Source: Ponticaulis sp. (GTDB taxonomy: Bacteria > Pseudomonadota > Alphaproteobacteria > Caulobacterales > Hyphomonadaceae). Taken from it: a DNA stretch of 23,122 nt. Positions 15,160 to 23,118 of the stretch are shown one piece after another. The translations under genes and the position numbers were made by a program. Below the pieces are notes generated by a model. It was not told where the DNA came from, ran no database searches, and saw only the letters and a program-made list of their open reading frames with translations. The DNA lies in assembly GCA_002699325.1 (NCBI GenBank), contig PABS01000007.1:1-23122 (forward strand), read 5' to 3'. Position 1 is the stretch's first letter, and every line of letters starts with the position of its first letter.

Positions 15160-15251
15160 CTGTCGCGCCCTGTCGGTTCCCTGAGGCAAGCTTGTGTCGT
15201 GTCACACTGACACTTGCCCGTCAGTTAATTATTAATTCTCAGCACGGCCAA

Positions 15252-15767
15252 TCACGGTTTCTCGGCCAGCTGCTTCACTTTGAGAATTGTATTCATATTT
15301 CGTGCCGTTCCGTCTGCCTGAGCCTGTTTCAAAGTGAGCTTGGATTTTCCCTGGCCATCCGGATAGTGAATATAGATCTCGTTTTTGCTGGTTCGGATTT
15401 CTTCCGACGTGTGATGCTGAACGCTTTCAGTATCTGCCGATTCAACTCCACGGTCGAGCAACAGCACCAGAACCTTGTTTCCCGGAGCATCAGGAAAGGG
15501 GTTGGCGTCTTCGATCAGTTTCAGATCGGCAATTGAGCGCATGATGATACCAATGGGCTTTCCTGCATAGGCCTCTAGCTGCTTTTCCAGAGCTTTGCGG
15601 GCCTGTTCGGCGGTCAATTGACTTTCAAAGGCGAGATTGCCGCTGGCGATATAGGTCCGGGCGTTTTTGAATCCCAGTTTGGTGCAGATGGCTTTCAGGT
15701 CGGCCATGGGCAGCTTGCCGGTGCCGCCGACATTCACCGCCCGAAGAAAGGCGATATGTGTGTTCAC
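15252..15767 (-). CDS. DUF1697 family protein
   Basis: The 171-aa product opens with THIAFLRAVNVGGTGKLPM and continues NARTYIASGNLAFES, the hallmark N-terminus of the DUF1697 family (FLRGINVGG...M..L...GF..V.TYI.SGN). The family is about 170-180 aa and has no settled biochemical function. A GTG start at 15767 is used; no ATG lies nearby and the Shine-Dalgarno sequence is weak. It is 11 bp from the DUF1192 gene upstream, so the two are probably co-transcribed. Confidence 0.87.
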   Translation of the reverse strand: MNTHIAFLRAVNVGGTGKLPMADLKAICTKLGFKNARTYIASGNLAFESQLTAEQARKALEKQLEAYAGKPIGIIMRSIADLKLIEDANPFPDAPGNKVLVLLLDRGVESADTESVQHHTSEEIRTSKNEIYIHYPDGQGKSKLTLKQAQADGTARNMNTILKVKQLAEKP

Positions 15768-15778
15768 GGTCGAATTGA

Positions 15779-15967
15779 TCAGGCTTTGTTGTTGAAACTG
15801 AACATGGCATCAGCGGCCGATTTGGCGCTGCCTTTGCGATTGATCGCGGCTTCGCAAAGCTCGATCTCAGCCTTCAGTTCATTGATCCGCTCTTGAAGTT
15901 CGTCGACAGACATCAGATCAATGTCTCGTTGCTTCTGCGGATTGGGGTGTTGCACCTCTTCATCCAT
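15779..15967 (-). CDS. DUF1192 family small coiled-coil protein
   Basis: The 62-aa product has the family pattern: an acidic start, then RDIDLMSVDELQERINELKAEIELCEAAI, a short coiled coil, and a final SAADAMF. DUF1192 proteins are small, widespread in alphaproteobacteria and without known function. ATG 15967 is preferred over GTG 15976 because the GGGAG upstream is 10 nt from the ATG but only 1-2 nt from the GTG. It is divergent from the quinone oxidoreductase gene (46 bp between starts), so their promoters must overlap. Confidence 0.82.
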   Translation of the reverse strand: MDEEVQHPNPQKQRDIDLMSVDELQERINELKAEIELCEAAINRKGSAKSAADAMFSFNNKA

Positions 15968-16013
15968 CTGCGTCACGCTCCCTTTGATCGTTCATAACCA
16001 AACGAGTTTATTC

Positions 16014-16994
16014 ATGACCTTAACAATGCGCGCCGTCGAAGTCCAAGATGATGAAGCTCTGGCCATTGTCGAAATGCCAAGACCTGAGCCGACTGGCAGC
16101 GAGGTTCTGGTGAAGATCAAAGCCTTTGGTGTGAACCGCGGTGATCTTCTGCAGCGGATCGGAAAATACCCGTCTCCGAAAGGTGCATCGCCGCTGATGG
16201 GGCTCGAAGCATGCGGCGTCGTGGAGGCTGTGGGGCCTGACGCGGATCGCTGGGCGGTTGGTGACAAGGTTTGCGCGCTCCTGCCGGGCGGCGGTTATGC
16301 CGAATATGCTGTTGCTGATGCTGGCTCCTGTCTGCCGCTGCCCGAAGGCCTCAGCTTCGAACAGGGCGCCAGCCTGACAGAAACCATGATGACGGTCTGG
16401 ACCAATGTGTTCGACGTTTGCGCGTTGAAACCCGGCGAGACCTTCCTCGTTCATGGCGGCACCAGCGGTATCGGTGTTTCGGCCATTCAAATGGCCAAAC
16501 AATGGGGCTGTAAGGTCCTCACCACAGTCGGGTCCCCGGAAAAACAATCGGCTGCAACCACGATCGGCGCCGACCGCGCCATCAACTACAAGACCGAAGA
16601 CTTCGTCGAAGTTGTGAAGGCCGAAGGCGGGGCTGACGTGATCCTCGATATGGTTGGCGGTGAATATGTGGCGAAGAACATGGACTGCCTGAACAAGCTC
16701 GGCCGCCTTGTGAACATTGCCTATATGCAGGGCCCGAATGTTGAGCTGAACCTGATGCCTTTCATGCTGAAACGTATCACCATGACCGGCTCCACCCTGA
16801 GGGCCCGCATACCCGAAGAAAAACGTCAGGTGCGTGATGGCGTGGAGCGAGATTTCTGGCACATGGTTTCGGCTGATAAGATCAACCCGGTTGTCTATAA
16901 AGAGTTCGACATGGACGATATTGAAGCGGCTCATGACTTGATGAAGTCGTCACAGCACATCGGCAAGATCGTCGTGAAGACTGGCGTTGAATGA
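16014..16994 (+). CDS. NAD(P)H quinone oxidoreductase, PIG3 family of zinc-independent MDRs
   Basis: The 326-aa product is a medium-chain dehydrogenase/reductase without the zinc ligands. It has the GroES-like part (VLVKIKAFGVNRGDLLQR, GLEACGVVEAVG) and a Rossmann NADPH site, VHGGTSGIGVSAIQMAKQWG. It ends in the family signature SSQHIGKIVV. Members reduce quinones or enones with NADPH in the cytoplasm. ATG 16014 is used; ATG 16026 is nearly as good, and both have weak Shine-Dalgarno sequences. Its TGA overlaps the ATG of the next gene (ATGA at 16991), so translation is coupled. Confidence 0.92.
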   Translation: MTLTMRAVEVQDDEALAIVEMPRPEPTGSEVLVKIKAFGVNRGDLLQRIGKYPSPKGASPLMGLEACGVVEAVGPDADRWAVGDKVCALLPGGGYAEYAVADAGSCLPLPEGLSFEQGASLTETMMTVWTNVFDVCALKPGETFLVHGGTSGIGVSAIQMAKQWGCKVLTTVGSPEKQSAATTIGADRAINYKTEDFVEVVKAEGGADVILDMVGGEYVAKNMDCLNKLGRLVNIAYMQGPNVELNLMPFMLKRITMTGSTLRARIPEEKRQVRDGVERDFWHMVSADKINPVVYKEFDMDDIEAAHDLMKSSQHIGKIVVKTGVE

Positions 16995-17620
16995 TTGATG
17001 GTGCCCTTCAACGCAAAGCCATAAGCGGAGAATTTCAGGCCGAAATCGACGTGACAGATGGAGGAGGCGTCCAGACCTATCGGTTTAGCTGGACGGCGGA
17101 CCCGCTGACATTCCGGGATGTGATTTCACTCTGGCGCTGGAATGAGCATCTCATTGATTTCATGTGTGAGCTCATCAGGACTTCGGGGCTTCAGGGGTAT
17201 GTCTGGGAATGCCCACCGGTGACCCAGGAGTCACTGAACCGCCAATTTGAATTCACGCTCATCAGTACCGGAAAGCCATATCACAATAAGGCGGACCCCT
17301 CGTCATTCAGCGAGCATTTCTCCGATAACGGGTGTGAAGATGATGTGGCCGTGTTCTATAATCTTGGCGGCGATGCCACTCTGGTTGTTCCTGAGCCGGT
17401 AGGCACACTCACGGACTATCGTGATCTTCACCGGTTTCTGAAGAATGGGTCGCGTGGACATAAACTGGCTTTGTTTCAAACTCTGAGCGAAACGATCAAG
17501 GCGGAACTGAGCGACAAACCGCTTTGGCTATCGGTTGCCGGCTCTGGTGAGCCCTGGCTCCATTTTCGGCTCGATACGCGTCCGAAATATTATCAATACG
17601 CGCCCTATCGAAGACCCTGA
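16991..17620 (+). CDS. DUF6940-like protein
   Basis: The 209-aa cytoplasmic product has a typical DUF6940-like core: QGYVWECPPV, then FEFTLISTG, then VAVFYNLGGDATLVVPEP and WLHFRLDTRPKYYQYAPYR. The family name is from memory and its function is unknown. The start overlaps the stop of the quinone oxidoreductase by 4 bp (ATGA), so the two form an operon. No signal peptide or membrane helix is seen. Confidence 0.72.
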   Translation: MIDGALQRKAISGEFQAEIDVTDGGGVQTYRFSWTADPLTFRDVISLWRWNEHLIDFMCELIRTSGLQGYVWECPPVTQESLNRQFEFTLISTGKPYHNKADPSSFSEHFSDNGCEDDVAVFYNLGGDATLVVPEPVGTLTDYRDLHRFLKNGSRGHKLALFQTLSETIKAELSDKPLWLSVAGSGEPWLHFRLDTRPKYYQYAPYRRP

Positions 17621-17687
17621 ATGGAATGAAAGGCGCCGCCGCGCCGCATACCCACAATTCAGAGTGTCGAAAAACGCACGAGACCTT

Positions 17688-17716
17688 TTGCAATCTGGGC
17701 ATTTAAGGCATATAAT
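17688..17716 (+). promoter_or_regulatory. Strong sigma-70-type promoter of trcR
   Basis: TTGCAA (17688-17693), exactly 17 nt, then a perfect TATAAT (17711-17716). A start near 17723 gives a leader of about 70 nt that contains a GC-rich hairpin (17749-17770) before the trcR Shine-Dalgarno sequence. Confidence 0.75.
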
Positions 17717-17748
17717 CCCCCAACGACTTCCCTATAGGAATGATGCGT

Positions 17749-17770
17749 CGCCCGGCCCAAGTGCCGGGCG
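17749..17770 (+). other. GC-rich hairpin in the trcR leader
   Basis: CGCCCGGC and GCCGGGCG pair perfectly (8 bp) around a 6-nt loop. The hairpin sits between the promoter and the AGGAG site at 17782-17786. Only a weak T run (gtcgtgtttt) follows, so it could be a leaky terminator/attenuator or a leader-stabilising structure. Confidence 0.5.
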
Positions 17771-17792
17771 GTCGTGTTTTCAGGAGTACCCC

Positions 17793-18473
17793 ATGGCTAA
17801 CATTCTTATGCCAAAAGCCACAGCCGTCTGGCTGATCGATAATACAACACTGACCTTTCAGCAGATCGCAGAGTTCTGTGAACTGCACCATCTTGAGGTC
17901 AAAGGCATTGCCGATGGTGATGTCGCGCAATCCATGCGCGGCGTGGACCCGGTTGCACGCGGCGAGCTGACACGCGATGAGATCAAGAAAGGCGAGGCCG
18001 ACAAGGATTACCGCCTGAAAGCTGTTGCACACAATATTGATACCAAAGTGCCTCAGCCTAAGCGCAAAGGCGCACGCTATACGCCGATTTCGCGTCGTGG
18101 TGACCGCCCGAACGCCATTGCCTGGTTTCTCTTCCACCATAAGGAAGTCACCGATGCGCAGATTTCCAAAATCATCGGCACGACCAAAGCGACGATCAAT
18201 GCGGTTCGCGACCGTACGCACTGGAACTCCCAGAACATCAAGCCGGTCGATCCGGTGACACTGGGCCTGTGCTCTCAGATTGAGCTGGACGAGCTGATCT
18301 CCAAAGCCTCTGAGAAACGTCGCAAGCTGGAAGCCGAATCTGGCAATGAAGGCCCGGGCCTTCAGCCAATCGAACCAGAGGCAGAGCCAGAGGCAGACGA
18401 ATACGACGAACGCAAGCGCAGCGATGGCCTGACGGCTGAAACGCTATTCAATCTGGGCGGATCCAAGAACTAA
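17793..18473 (+). CDS. trcR: TrcR/DUF1013 cell-cycle transcriptional regulator
   Basis: The 226-aa product starts at ATG 17793 with AGGAG upstream; a longer frame is only leader sequence. The DUF1013 pattern is plain: MPKATAVWLIDNTTLTFQQI, FCELHHLEVKGIADGD, then a second helix-turn-helix-like part, PNAIAWFLFHHKEVTDAQIS, followed by KIIGTTKATINAVRDRTHW. The C-terminal tail is acidic. DUF1013 proteins are near-universal in alphaproteobacteria and annotated as cell-cycle transcriptional regulators; the target genes are not visible here. It has its own promoter and terminator. Confidence 0.9.
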   Translation: MANILMPKATAVWLIDNTTLTFQQIAEFCELHHLEVKGIADGDVAQSMRGVDPVARGELTRDEIKKGEADKDYRLKAVAHNIDTKVPQPKRKGARYTPISRRGDRPNAIAWFLFHHKEVTDAQISKIIGTTKATINAVRDRTHWNSQNIKPVDPVTLGLCSQIELDELISKASEKRRKLEAESGNEGPGLQPIEPEAEPEADEYDERKRSDGLTAETLFNLGGSKN

Positions 18474-18510
18474 TCTTCCTCCCGATCTCTCTGTTTTGCG
18501 GAACAAGTTC

Positions 18511-18546
18511 ATGCCTCGCCGGATTTCATCTGGCGGGGCATTTTTT
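18511..18546 (+). terminator. Terminator of trcR
   Basis: ATGCCTCGCCGGAT and ATCTGGCGGGGCAT form a 14-bp stem with two G-T wobbles and a 3-nt loop, followed by a T6 run (18541-18546). It lies 37 bp after the trcR stop and just before the first GNAT-like gene. Confidence 0.9.
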
Positions 18547-18564
18547 CATGGGCAGGAGTCAAAC

Positions 18565-18849
18565 ATGCAAAAAGAAACCATCAGACGAGAACCTACAGGT
18601 CATGGCGAACGCTATGTGCTGGTCCGGGATGGCGTTGAAGCTGAGCTTACGTTCAACGATCTGCCAGGCGACAAGCGTGTGACGGATCATACACGTGTTC
18701 CAGAGGCGCTGGGCGGACAGGGCGTCGGGACATTCCTTGTCGAGCGTGCGGTGAAAGACGCTCGTGAAGAGGGCAAAACCATCGTGCCGCAATGCTGGTT
18801 TGTTCGTCAGCAGATTGACCGGCATCCGGAATGGCAGGATGTTCTGTAA
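18565..18849 (+). CDS. GCN5-like N-acetyltransferase, YjdJ/PF14542 type (copy 1)
   Basis: The 94-aa product starts at ATG 18565 with CAGGAG upstream. It has the minimal GNAT core of this small family: VEAELTFNDLPGD, then DHTRVPEALGGQGVGTFLVE (the acetyl-CoA loop region Q/R-x-x-G-x-G/A reads GGQGVG), and ends HPEWQDVL. Such proteins are thought to bind acetyl-CoA; the acceptor is unknown. The next gene is a clear tandem copy. Confidence 0.86.
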   Translation: MQKETIRREPTGHGERYVLVRDGVEAELTFNDLPGDKRVTDHTRVPEALGGQGVGTFLVERAVKDAREEGKTIVPQCWFVRQQIDRHPEWQDVL

Positions 18850-18867
18850 GCCCACTGAGGAGGCTTC

Positions 18868-19155
18868 ATGACAGACCTGAAGATAGAGAAAGAAGAGACC
18901 GACACCGGCGGCCGCTATGTCACAACACTGGACGGTCATACTGCTGAGATGACGTTCTCCAAGGCCGGCACACAGCGCATCATTATTGATCATACAGGCG
19001 TACCCGAAGCGCTTGGCGGTAGGGGTGTGGGCCAGGCGCTCGTCAAACGCGCGGTTGAAGATGCGCGCGCCGCTGGTCTGAAGATCATTCCGTTATGTCC
19101 ATTCGCAAAAGCTCAGATCGAAAAGCACGTCGAATGGCAGGATGTGCTGAACTGA
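18868..19155 (+). CDS. GCN5-like N-acetyltransferase, YjdJ/PF14542 type (copy 2)
   Basis: The 95-aa product starts at ATG 18868 with GAGGAGG upstream, 18 bp after copy 1. It shares the pattern AEMTFSKAG ... DHTGVPEALGGRGVGQALVK ... HVEWQDVLN. The acetyl-CoA loop reads GGRGVG. The two copies have diverged mostly in the N-terminal strands and in the Cys/Phe region before the last helix. The pair probably forms one transcript after the trcR terminator. Confidence 0.86.
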   Translation: MTDLKIEKEETDTGGRYVTTLDGHTAEMTFSKAGTQRIIIDHTGVPEALGGRGVGQALVKRAVEDARAAGLKIIPLCPFAKAQIEKHVEWQDVLN

Positions 19156-19216
19156 TTGCTGACAGTTTCAGGCCGCATCGCATGTAACCTCTTACAGATA
19201 GACATTGGGGACAGGC

Positions 19217-19888
19217 TTGCAGGGATTTGCCGCAATCGAAGAAAGAGCGCTCGCCAGGCACGGACAGGCGCGGCTGGATGACGTGCTGGCGCGAAGATGT
19301 CGTGTGCTCTCGTCAGAGGATATCGCGGCGCAACCGAATGACCGGTGGCTCGCTGAAGCCACCCGCATGATTTTCCAGGCCGGTTTCAACTGGGATGTCG
19401 TCGACAAGAAATGGGATGGGTTCGAGAAAGCGTTCCATGGGTTCGATGTCCATTACTGGGCCATGATGGCCGAGGAGGAGATGGGCCGACTGATGGCTGA
19501 TAAAAGCATCATCCGAAACGCGATGCGGCTTGCCGCGATTGGCCCCAATGCGCTCTACTTCCGGGATCTTATCACTGAGCATGGCAGCGTTGGATCTTAT
19601 TTTGCCAGCTGGTCGCCGGATCACTATTTTGAAAACCTGATCCTAATGCGTAAACGGACGAGCCGGCTTGGCGGCACGTCTGGCATGATCTTTCTGCGCC
19701 GGATGGGGCTCGAGAGTATCGTATTCTCAGAGGATGTTGTTCGGGCACTGATCGCTGCTGGCGTGGTCGACAAGCTGCCGAACTCCAAGCGGGATATGGC
19801 GGCGACCCAGGCGGCTGTTTCGGCATGGCGGGTGGAAAGCGGTCGCAATTTGTCGGAGATCAGCCAGATCCTTGCCATGAGCGTTTAG
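19217..19888 (+). CDS. Tag-family DNA-3-methyladenine glycosylase I-like protein
   Basis: Homologous N-termini favour TTG 19217 (MQGFAAIEERALARHG) with GGGG 6 nt upstream; TTG 19205 is an in-frame alternative. The 223-aa product has the HhH-glycosylase pattern WLAEATRMIFQAGFNWDVVD with KWDGFEKAFHGFD, matching Tag's QAGLSW...FR.AF..FD. The Cys/His zinc ligands of E. coli Tag are absent, and the Glu just before QAG is Met. It therefore belongs to a divergent Tag-like branch, and excision of 3-methyladenine is not certain. Confidence 0.83.
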   Translation: MQGFAAIEERALARHGQARLDDVLARRCRVLSSEDIAAQPNDRWLAEATRMIFQAGFNWDVVDKKWDGFEKAFHGFDVHYWAMMAEEEMGRLMADKSIIRNAMRLAAIGPNALYFRDLITEHGSVGSYFASWSPDHYFENLILMRKRTSRLGGTSGMIFLRRMGLESIVFSEDVVRALIAAGVVDKLPNSKRDMAATQAAVSAWRVESGRNLSEISQILAMSV

Positions 19889-19996
19889 GGCTTTCTTCAT
19901 CAAAATCACTTGAGGTCCAGGCAGGACTCTGATCCAGAGACCTGGTGCCCGGTGTTTTCGAGGCGCGTTTGAATTCGAGTGTCGAGTATTTAGACC

Positions 19997-21787
19997 ATGT
20001 CGCGCCCCGGCCTGAATATCCGGAAAATCTTCAGCTTCACCGAAGAAGACTTTAATTCGGCCATGGCCATGAGCCGGGTGCTGGTCCAGGACCTTGTCTT
20101 CCGGCTCGGCATTGAGCTTGTCCTGGCTGCTCTTTTCTTGTGGGCGGGGCGACCTGTGCTGGCAGGATTCTGGCTTTTGGCGATTATTCCCTCCGAACTT
20201 GCTGAAGTCATTCTCTGCAACGCCATGCAGAAGGTTGATCGGGCGCGACCATCACATCTCTATTTTCAATTCGCAGTCTCTATTTGCGGCGGCACCAGCT
20301 GGGCGGCCTGCGGTGCCTATCTCTGGTCGACAGAAGAAACGGCCCTGATGGCGGCCGGGCTACTGATGATTGTCGGTGTCGCCATGCACGTGGCGTTCAA
20401 ATATTCTGACTGGCTGAAAGGTGCTGCGGTTGCCGCCATTCCCCCCATGTTGGCGCTTATTGCGCTGGCGGTGATGCCAAATACGTTTGCCGCAAACCTT
20501 GCTGAGCGGCTTCTGGTGATCTTCGGCATTGCCGGCTTGATCTATTATATGTTCATCGTGGCGGCTGGAAACTTCGCCAAACAGCGCCAGCTTCGCCAAG
20601 CCTGGATCGCGGCTTCGGAAGCCAACGAAGCCAAATCGACCTTCCTTGCCACAATGAGCCATGAAATCCGGACCCCGATGAATGGTGTTCTGGGCATGGC
20701 CGAACTTCTTGACCGAAGTGATCTGAATGAGCGTCAGGCCGAGATGGTGAAAATCATCCGGTCTTCGGGCGACACCCTGATTGGCGTGATCGACGACATT
20801 CTGGATCTGGCAAAAATCGAAGCCGGACACGAAACGCTGGATCCTCATCCCTTCAGTCTGAATGATCTTGTTCGCACGGTCATCGTGACCTCTGAAATGT
20901 CGGCTCATGCCAAGGGACTGAGTTTCTCCGTATTCCGAAATAACGAGCATGACCTTCAGCTTGTCGGAGATGCCCTGCGTTTGCGCCAGATCATCGGCAA
21001 TCTGGTCTCCAACGCCATTAAATTCACTTCTGAAGGTGAGGTCCGGCTGGAGGTTCTGACCCGGACCGATGAGCTGAGCGATTCCTGTCATCTGACCCTT
21101 CGTGTTATTGATTCCGGGCCCGGGCTGACACCGGATGAACAGGCAAGGATCTTCAATCCCTTCATTCAGGGGGATGGGTCTGCCACGCGGCGACATGGCG
21201 GAACCGGCCTCGGACTTTCCATTGCCGCGCATTTCGCAGAGCTGATGCAGGGGCGGCTCCAGGTTTTCAGTCGCCGTGGAGAGGGAGCGACCTTCACATT
21301 CTCCTGTGATCTCCCATTTGCGAGCCTCGTGCACCAGGCTCAGACAGAAGAGGTCAGCAAGGCACCATCCACTCAGCTTCTGCGCGCTGATGAGCGGTCC
21401 CCACGTGTTCTGGTCGCTGAAGATCATCCATTTAACCGGCGAGTTCTGGCCATGATGCTGGATGCTATGGAAGTCGACCTCCAGTTTGCGATAGATGGCC
21501 AGCAGGCGGTTGAAGCCTGCCGGGATGAGCGGTTCGACATCATCCTGATGGACATCCAGATGCCTGGCGTTTCGGGCGTTGAGGCATTGAAACTGATCCG
21601 CGCTCAGGAAGCCGAAGATCAGCTGGAGCCAGTGCCGATTATCGCGCTGACCGCCAATGCCATGAAGCATCAGGTCGCTGAATACATCGCCGCAGGCTTT
21701 GACGGACACCTTCCCAAACCCGTGAGTATTGAAGCCCTCTACAATACACTGACAGGCTGTCTGAGACGGCCTGCAGGCGGCAAGTAA
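19997..21787 (+). CDS. Membrane hybrid histidine kinase (HisKA-HATPase_c-REC)
   Basis: The 596-aa protein has an N-terminal membrane sensor with about five to six hydrophobic segments between residues 35 and 192 and no large periplasmic loop. A short helix leads to the dimerisation domain with MSHEIRTPMNG (phosphoacceptor His222). The ATPase has the N box GNLVSNAIKF (Asn339), G1 DSGPG and G2 GGTGLGLSI. A C-terminal receiver follows with acidic Glu476/Asp477, phosphoacceptor Asp519 (ILMDIQMPG) and Lys in HLPKPVS. No Hpt domain or response-regulator partner lies next to it, so it is an orphan hybrid kinase needing a separate phosphotransferase. The ATG at 19997 has only a weak Shine-Dalgarno sequence. 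Confidence 0.95.
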   Translation: MSRPGLNIRKIFSFTEEDFNSAMAMSRVLVQDLVFRLGIELVLAALFLWAGRPVLAGFWLLAIIPSELAEVILCNAMQKVDRARPSHLYFQFAVSICGGTSWAACGAYLWSTEETALMAAGLLMIVGVAMHVAFKYSDWLKGAAVAAIPPMLALIALAVMPNTFAANLAERLLVIFGIAGLIYYMFIVAAGNFAKQRQLRQAWIAASEANEAKSTFLATMSHEIRTPMNGVLGMAELLDRSDLNERQAEMVKIIRSSGDTLIGVIDDILDLAKIEAGHETLDPHPFSLNDLVRTVIVTSEMSAHAKGLSFSVFRNNEHDLQLVGDALRLRQIIGNLVSNAIKFTSEGEVRLEVLTRTDELSDSCHLTLRVIDSGPGLTPDEQARIFNPFIQGDGSATRRHGGTGLGLSIAAHFAELMQGRLQVFSRRGEGATFTFSCDLPFASLVHQAQTEEVSKAPSTQLLRADERSPRVLVAEDHPFNRRVLAMMLDAMEVDLQFAIDGQQAVEACRDERFDIILMDIQMPGVSGVEALKLIRAQEAEDQLEPVPIIALTANAMKHQVAEYIAAGFDGHLPKPVSIEALYNTLTGCLRRPAGGK

Positions 21788-21798
21788 TCAGGCTGCGG

Positions 21799-22518
21799 CT
21801 AGATCGGGTCTTCTTCGGGATCGGCAGCTTTGTGGTGCATCATCCAGCGCAGGATCAGCCACCAGAGCATCGCCCAGCCGGTGCCCAGAGCCCAGCCTGC
21901 AAAAACGTCTGACGGGTAGTGTACGCCGAGATAGATCCGGCTCATGCCGATCAGCATGGTGGTGATGACGGCGCCGGTCATGATGAGAATGCGCATACGT
22001 TTTTGTTTGTGCGCCTCTGCCATCAGCAGACCCAGGGTGAGATAGACGACAGCCGAAACGGTCGCGTGCCCGGAGGGGAAGCTGAAATTCATGGCGTGGG
22101 TGAGATGGTCCACCATGTCAGGCCGGGGCCGCGCAAAGCCAAGCTTTAGAAAGTGCATCAGGAGCGCGCCACTGACGGTGGCACCAATGACGATCAGGGC
22201 GTGCCGCCATCGTCCGAAGGCGAACAGATAGGTCGCCGATGCGATAATCAGCATGGTGAGCACGGTGTAGCCGCCGAGCGCGGTCACATCCCCGACAGCA
22301 TATTGTATCCAGTCAGGCCCGATCGGATCTGACGCATCGCCCGGCGCGCGCAGCGCCAGCAGGATCATTTCATCAAAAGCATGGCTTTCGCCTTCGAGGA
22401 TTTCCTCGGCGAGCGACCAGAACACAACAAACGCGCCAGCCATGAGGCCAAAGCCAATAATCAGGCTGCTCTGAAAGGGGATGCGTTCACGGATGGACTG
22501 CCAGGTATCTGAGATCAT
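21799..22518 (-). CDS. PAP2-family membrane phosphatase
   Basis: The 239-aa integral membrane protein has all three acid-phosphatase motifs: KLGFARPRP (Lys125, Arg132, Pro133), PSGH (148-151) and SRIYLGVHYPSD (Arg194, His200, Asp204). Hydrophobic segments lie before, between and after the motifs. Relatives dephosphorylate phosphatidate, undecaprenyl-pyrophosphate or similar lipids on the periplasmic face; which one cannot be told. It is convergent with the histidine kinase gene (11 bp apart), with no clear terminator between. Confidence 0.92.
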   Translation of the reverse strand: MISDTWQSIRERIPFQSSLIIGFGLMAGAFVVFWSLAEEILEGESHAFDEMILLALRAPGDASDPIGPDWIQYAVGDVTALGGYTVLTMLIIASATYLFAFGRWRHALIVIGATVSGALLMHFLKLGFARPRPDMVDHLTHAMNFSFPSGHATVSAVVYLTLGLLMAEAHKQKRMRILIMTGAVITTMLIGMSRIYLGVHYPSDVFAGWALGTGWAMLWWLILRWMMHHKAADPEEDPI

Positions 22519-22605
22519 TGAGTGGAAATGGTTTTATGACAGTTTTGTTTCAATGATTGGGGCAGATTTAGATGCGGGTTTGCCCGCCGCGGCAGGGCCG
22601 GGCGG

Positions 22606-23118
22606 TTATGTGGCGCGGATCTGGGGTGGGGAAGGCGGCTCAAAGCGCGAGAGATCTGGCAGGCGAGAGCCGGGGTCGGGTCCGGGACTGAAGCCTGTGC
22701 GGGAAAGCGTGTCTGAGGCCACGTAATGAAGCCAGCTCATATCGCCGCGCTCGTCTTCATCCTCGGTTGATTGCCAGAGTGCGTCAGGCGGCATCCAGCG
22801 CCGGAACGGCTCGAAGAAGAGCGGATTGGGGGGCGTGTGTTTGGCCATGAAAGCGGAGACAAGCTTGAACGGTTGATCCCCCTCCAGCTCCCCCTTTTCA
22901 AGGGGGAGAGTCAGGCCTATCGTGTTTCGCTGGTCTGTCGGATCGCGCCGCCTCCCCTTAAAAAGGGGAGGACCGAGGTGGGGATCATGATGTCGCTCAT
23001 TCTCGTGATTCTGTGACGACAACAGCGCGCGCCGTGCCAGCCGCTCGGCCATGAGATCGGCGCGCTTCAGAATACGGGGCAGACGCGCCATACGCGCCAG
23101 AAGATATCCGGCATCCAT
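22606..23118 (-). CDS. Unrecognised protein, possibly 5'-truncated, with in-frame repeat insertion
   Basis: The frame runs from ATG 23118 to 22606 (170 aa). No stop separates that ATG from the window edge, so the true start may lie outside. The N-terminus is basic and helical (YLLARMARLPRILKRADLMA). Residues about 45-82 are encoded by a palindromic repeat (22875-22986) and read HLGPPLFKGRRR ... LPLEKGELEGD, an unnatural-looking insert. The remainder (PNPLFFEPFRRWMPP ... MSWLHYVASDTLS) looks like a normal chain. No family recognised. Confidence 0.5.
   Translation of the reverse strand: MDAGYLLARMARLPRILKRADLMAERLARRALLSSQNHENERHHDPHLGPPLFKGRRRDPTDQRNTIGLTLPLEKGELEGDQPFKLVSAFMAKHTPPNPLFFEPFRRWMPPDALWQSTEDEDERGDMSWLHYVASDTLSRTGFSPGPDPGSRLPDLSRFEPPSPPQIRAT
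22875..22986. repeat. MITE-like double-hairpin palindromic repeat
   Basis: The element has perfect 7-bp inverted termini (GATCCCC / GGGGATC) and two internal hairpins: CTCCCCCTT-ttc-AAGGGGGAG (22888-22908) and CCTCCCCTT-aaa-AAGGGGAGG (22951-22971). The left half resembles the reverse complement of the right half. Such CCCCTTTT...AAGGGG repeats are dispersed in many alphaproteobacterial genomes. Here it is translated in frame within the last gene of the window. Confidence 0.8.

Noticed and set aside
16020..16934. Long minus-strand frame (304 aa) opposite the quinone oxidoreductase
   Set aside because: It is a shadow of a well-conserved gene; His-rich composition and no family match by eye.
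20360..21709. Long minus-strand frame (449 aa) opposite the histidine kinase
   Set aside because: The plus-strand gene has all kinase and receiver motifs; the antisense frame has none and is a codon-usage artefact.
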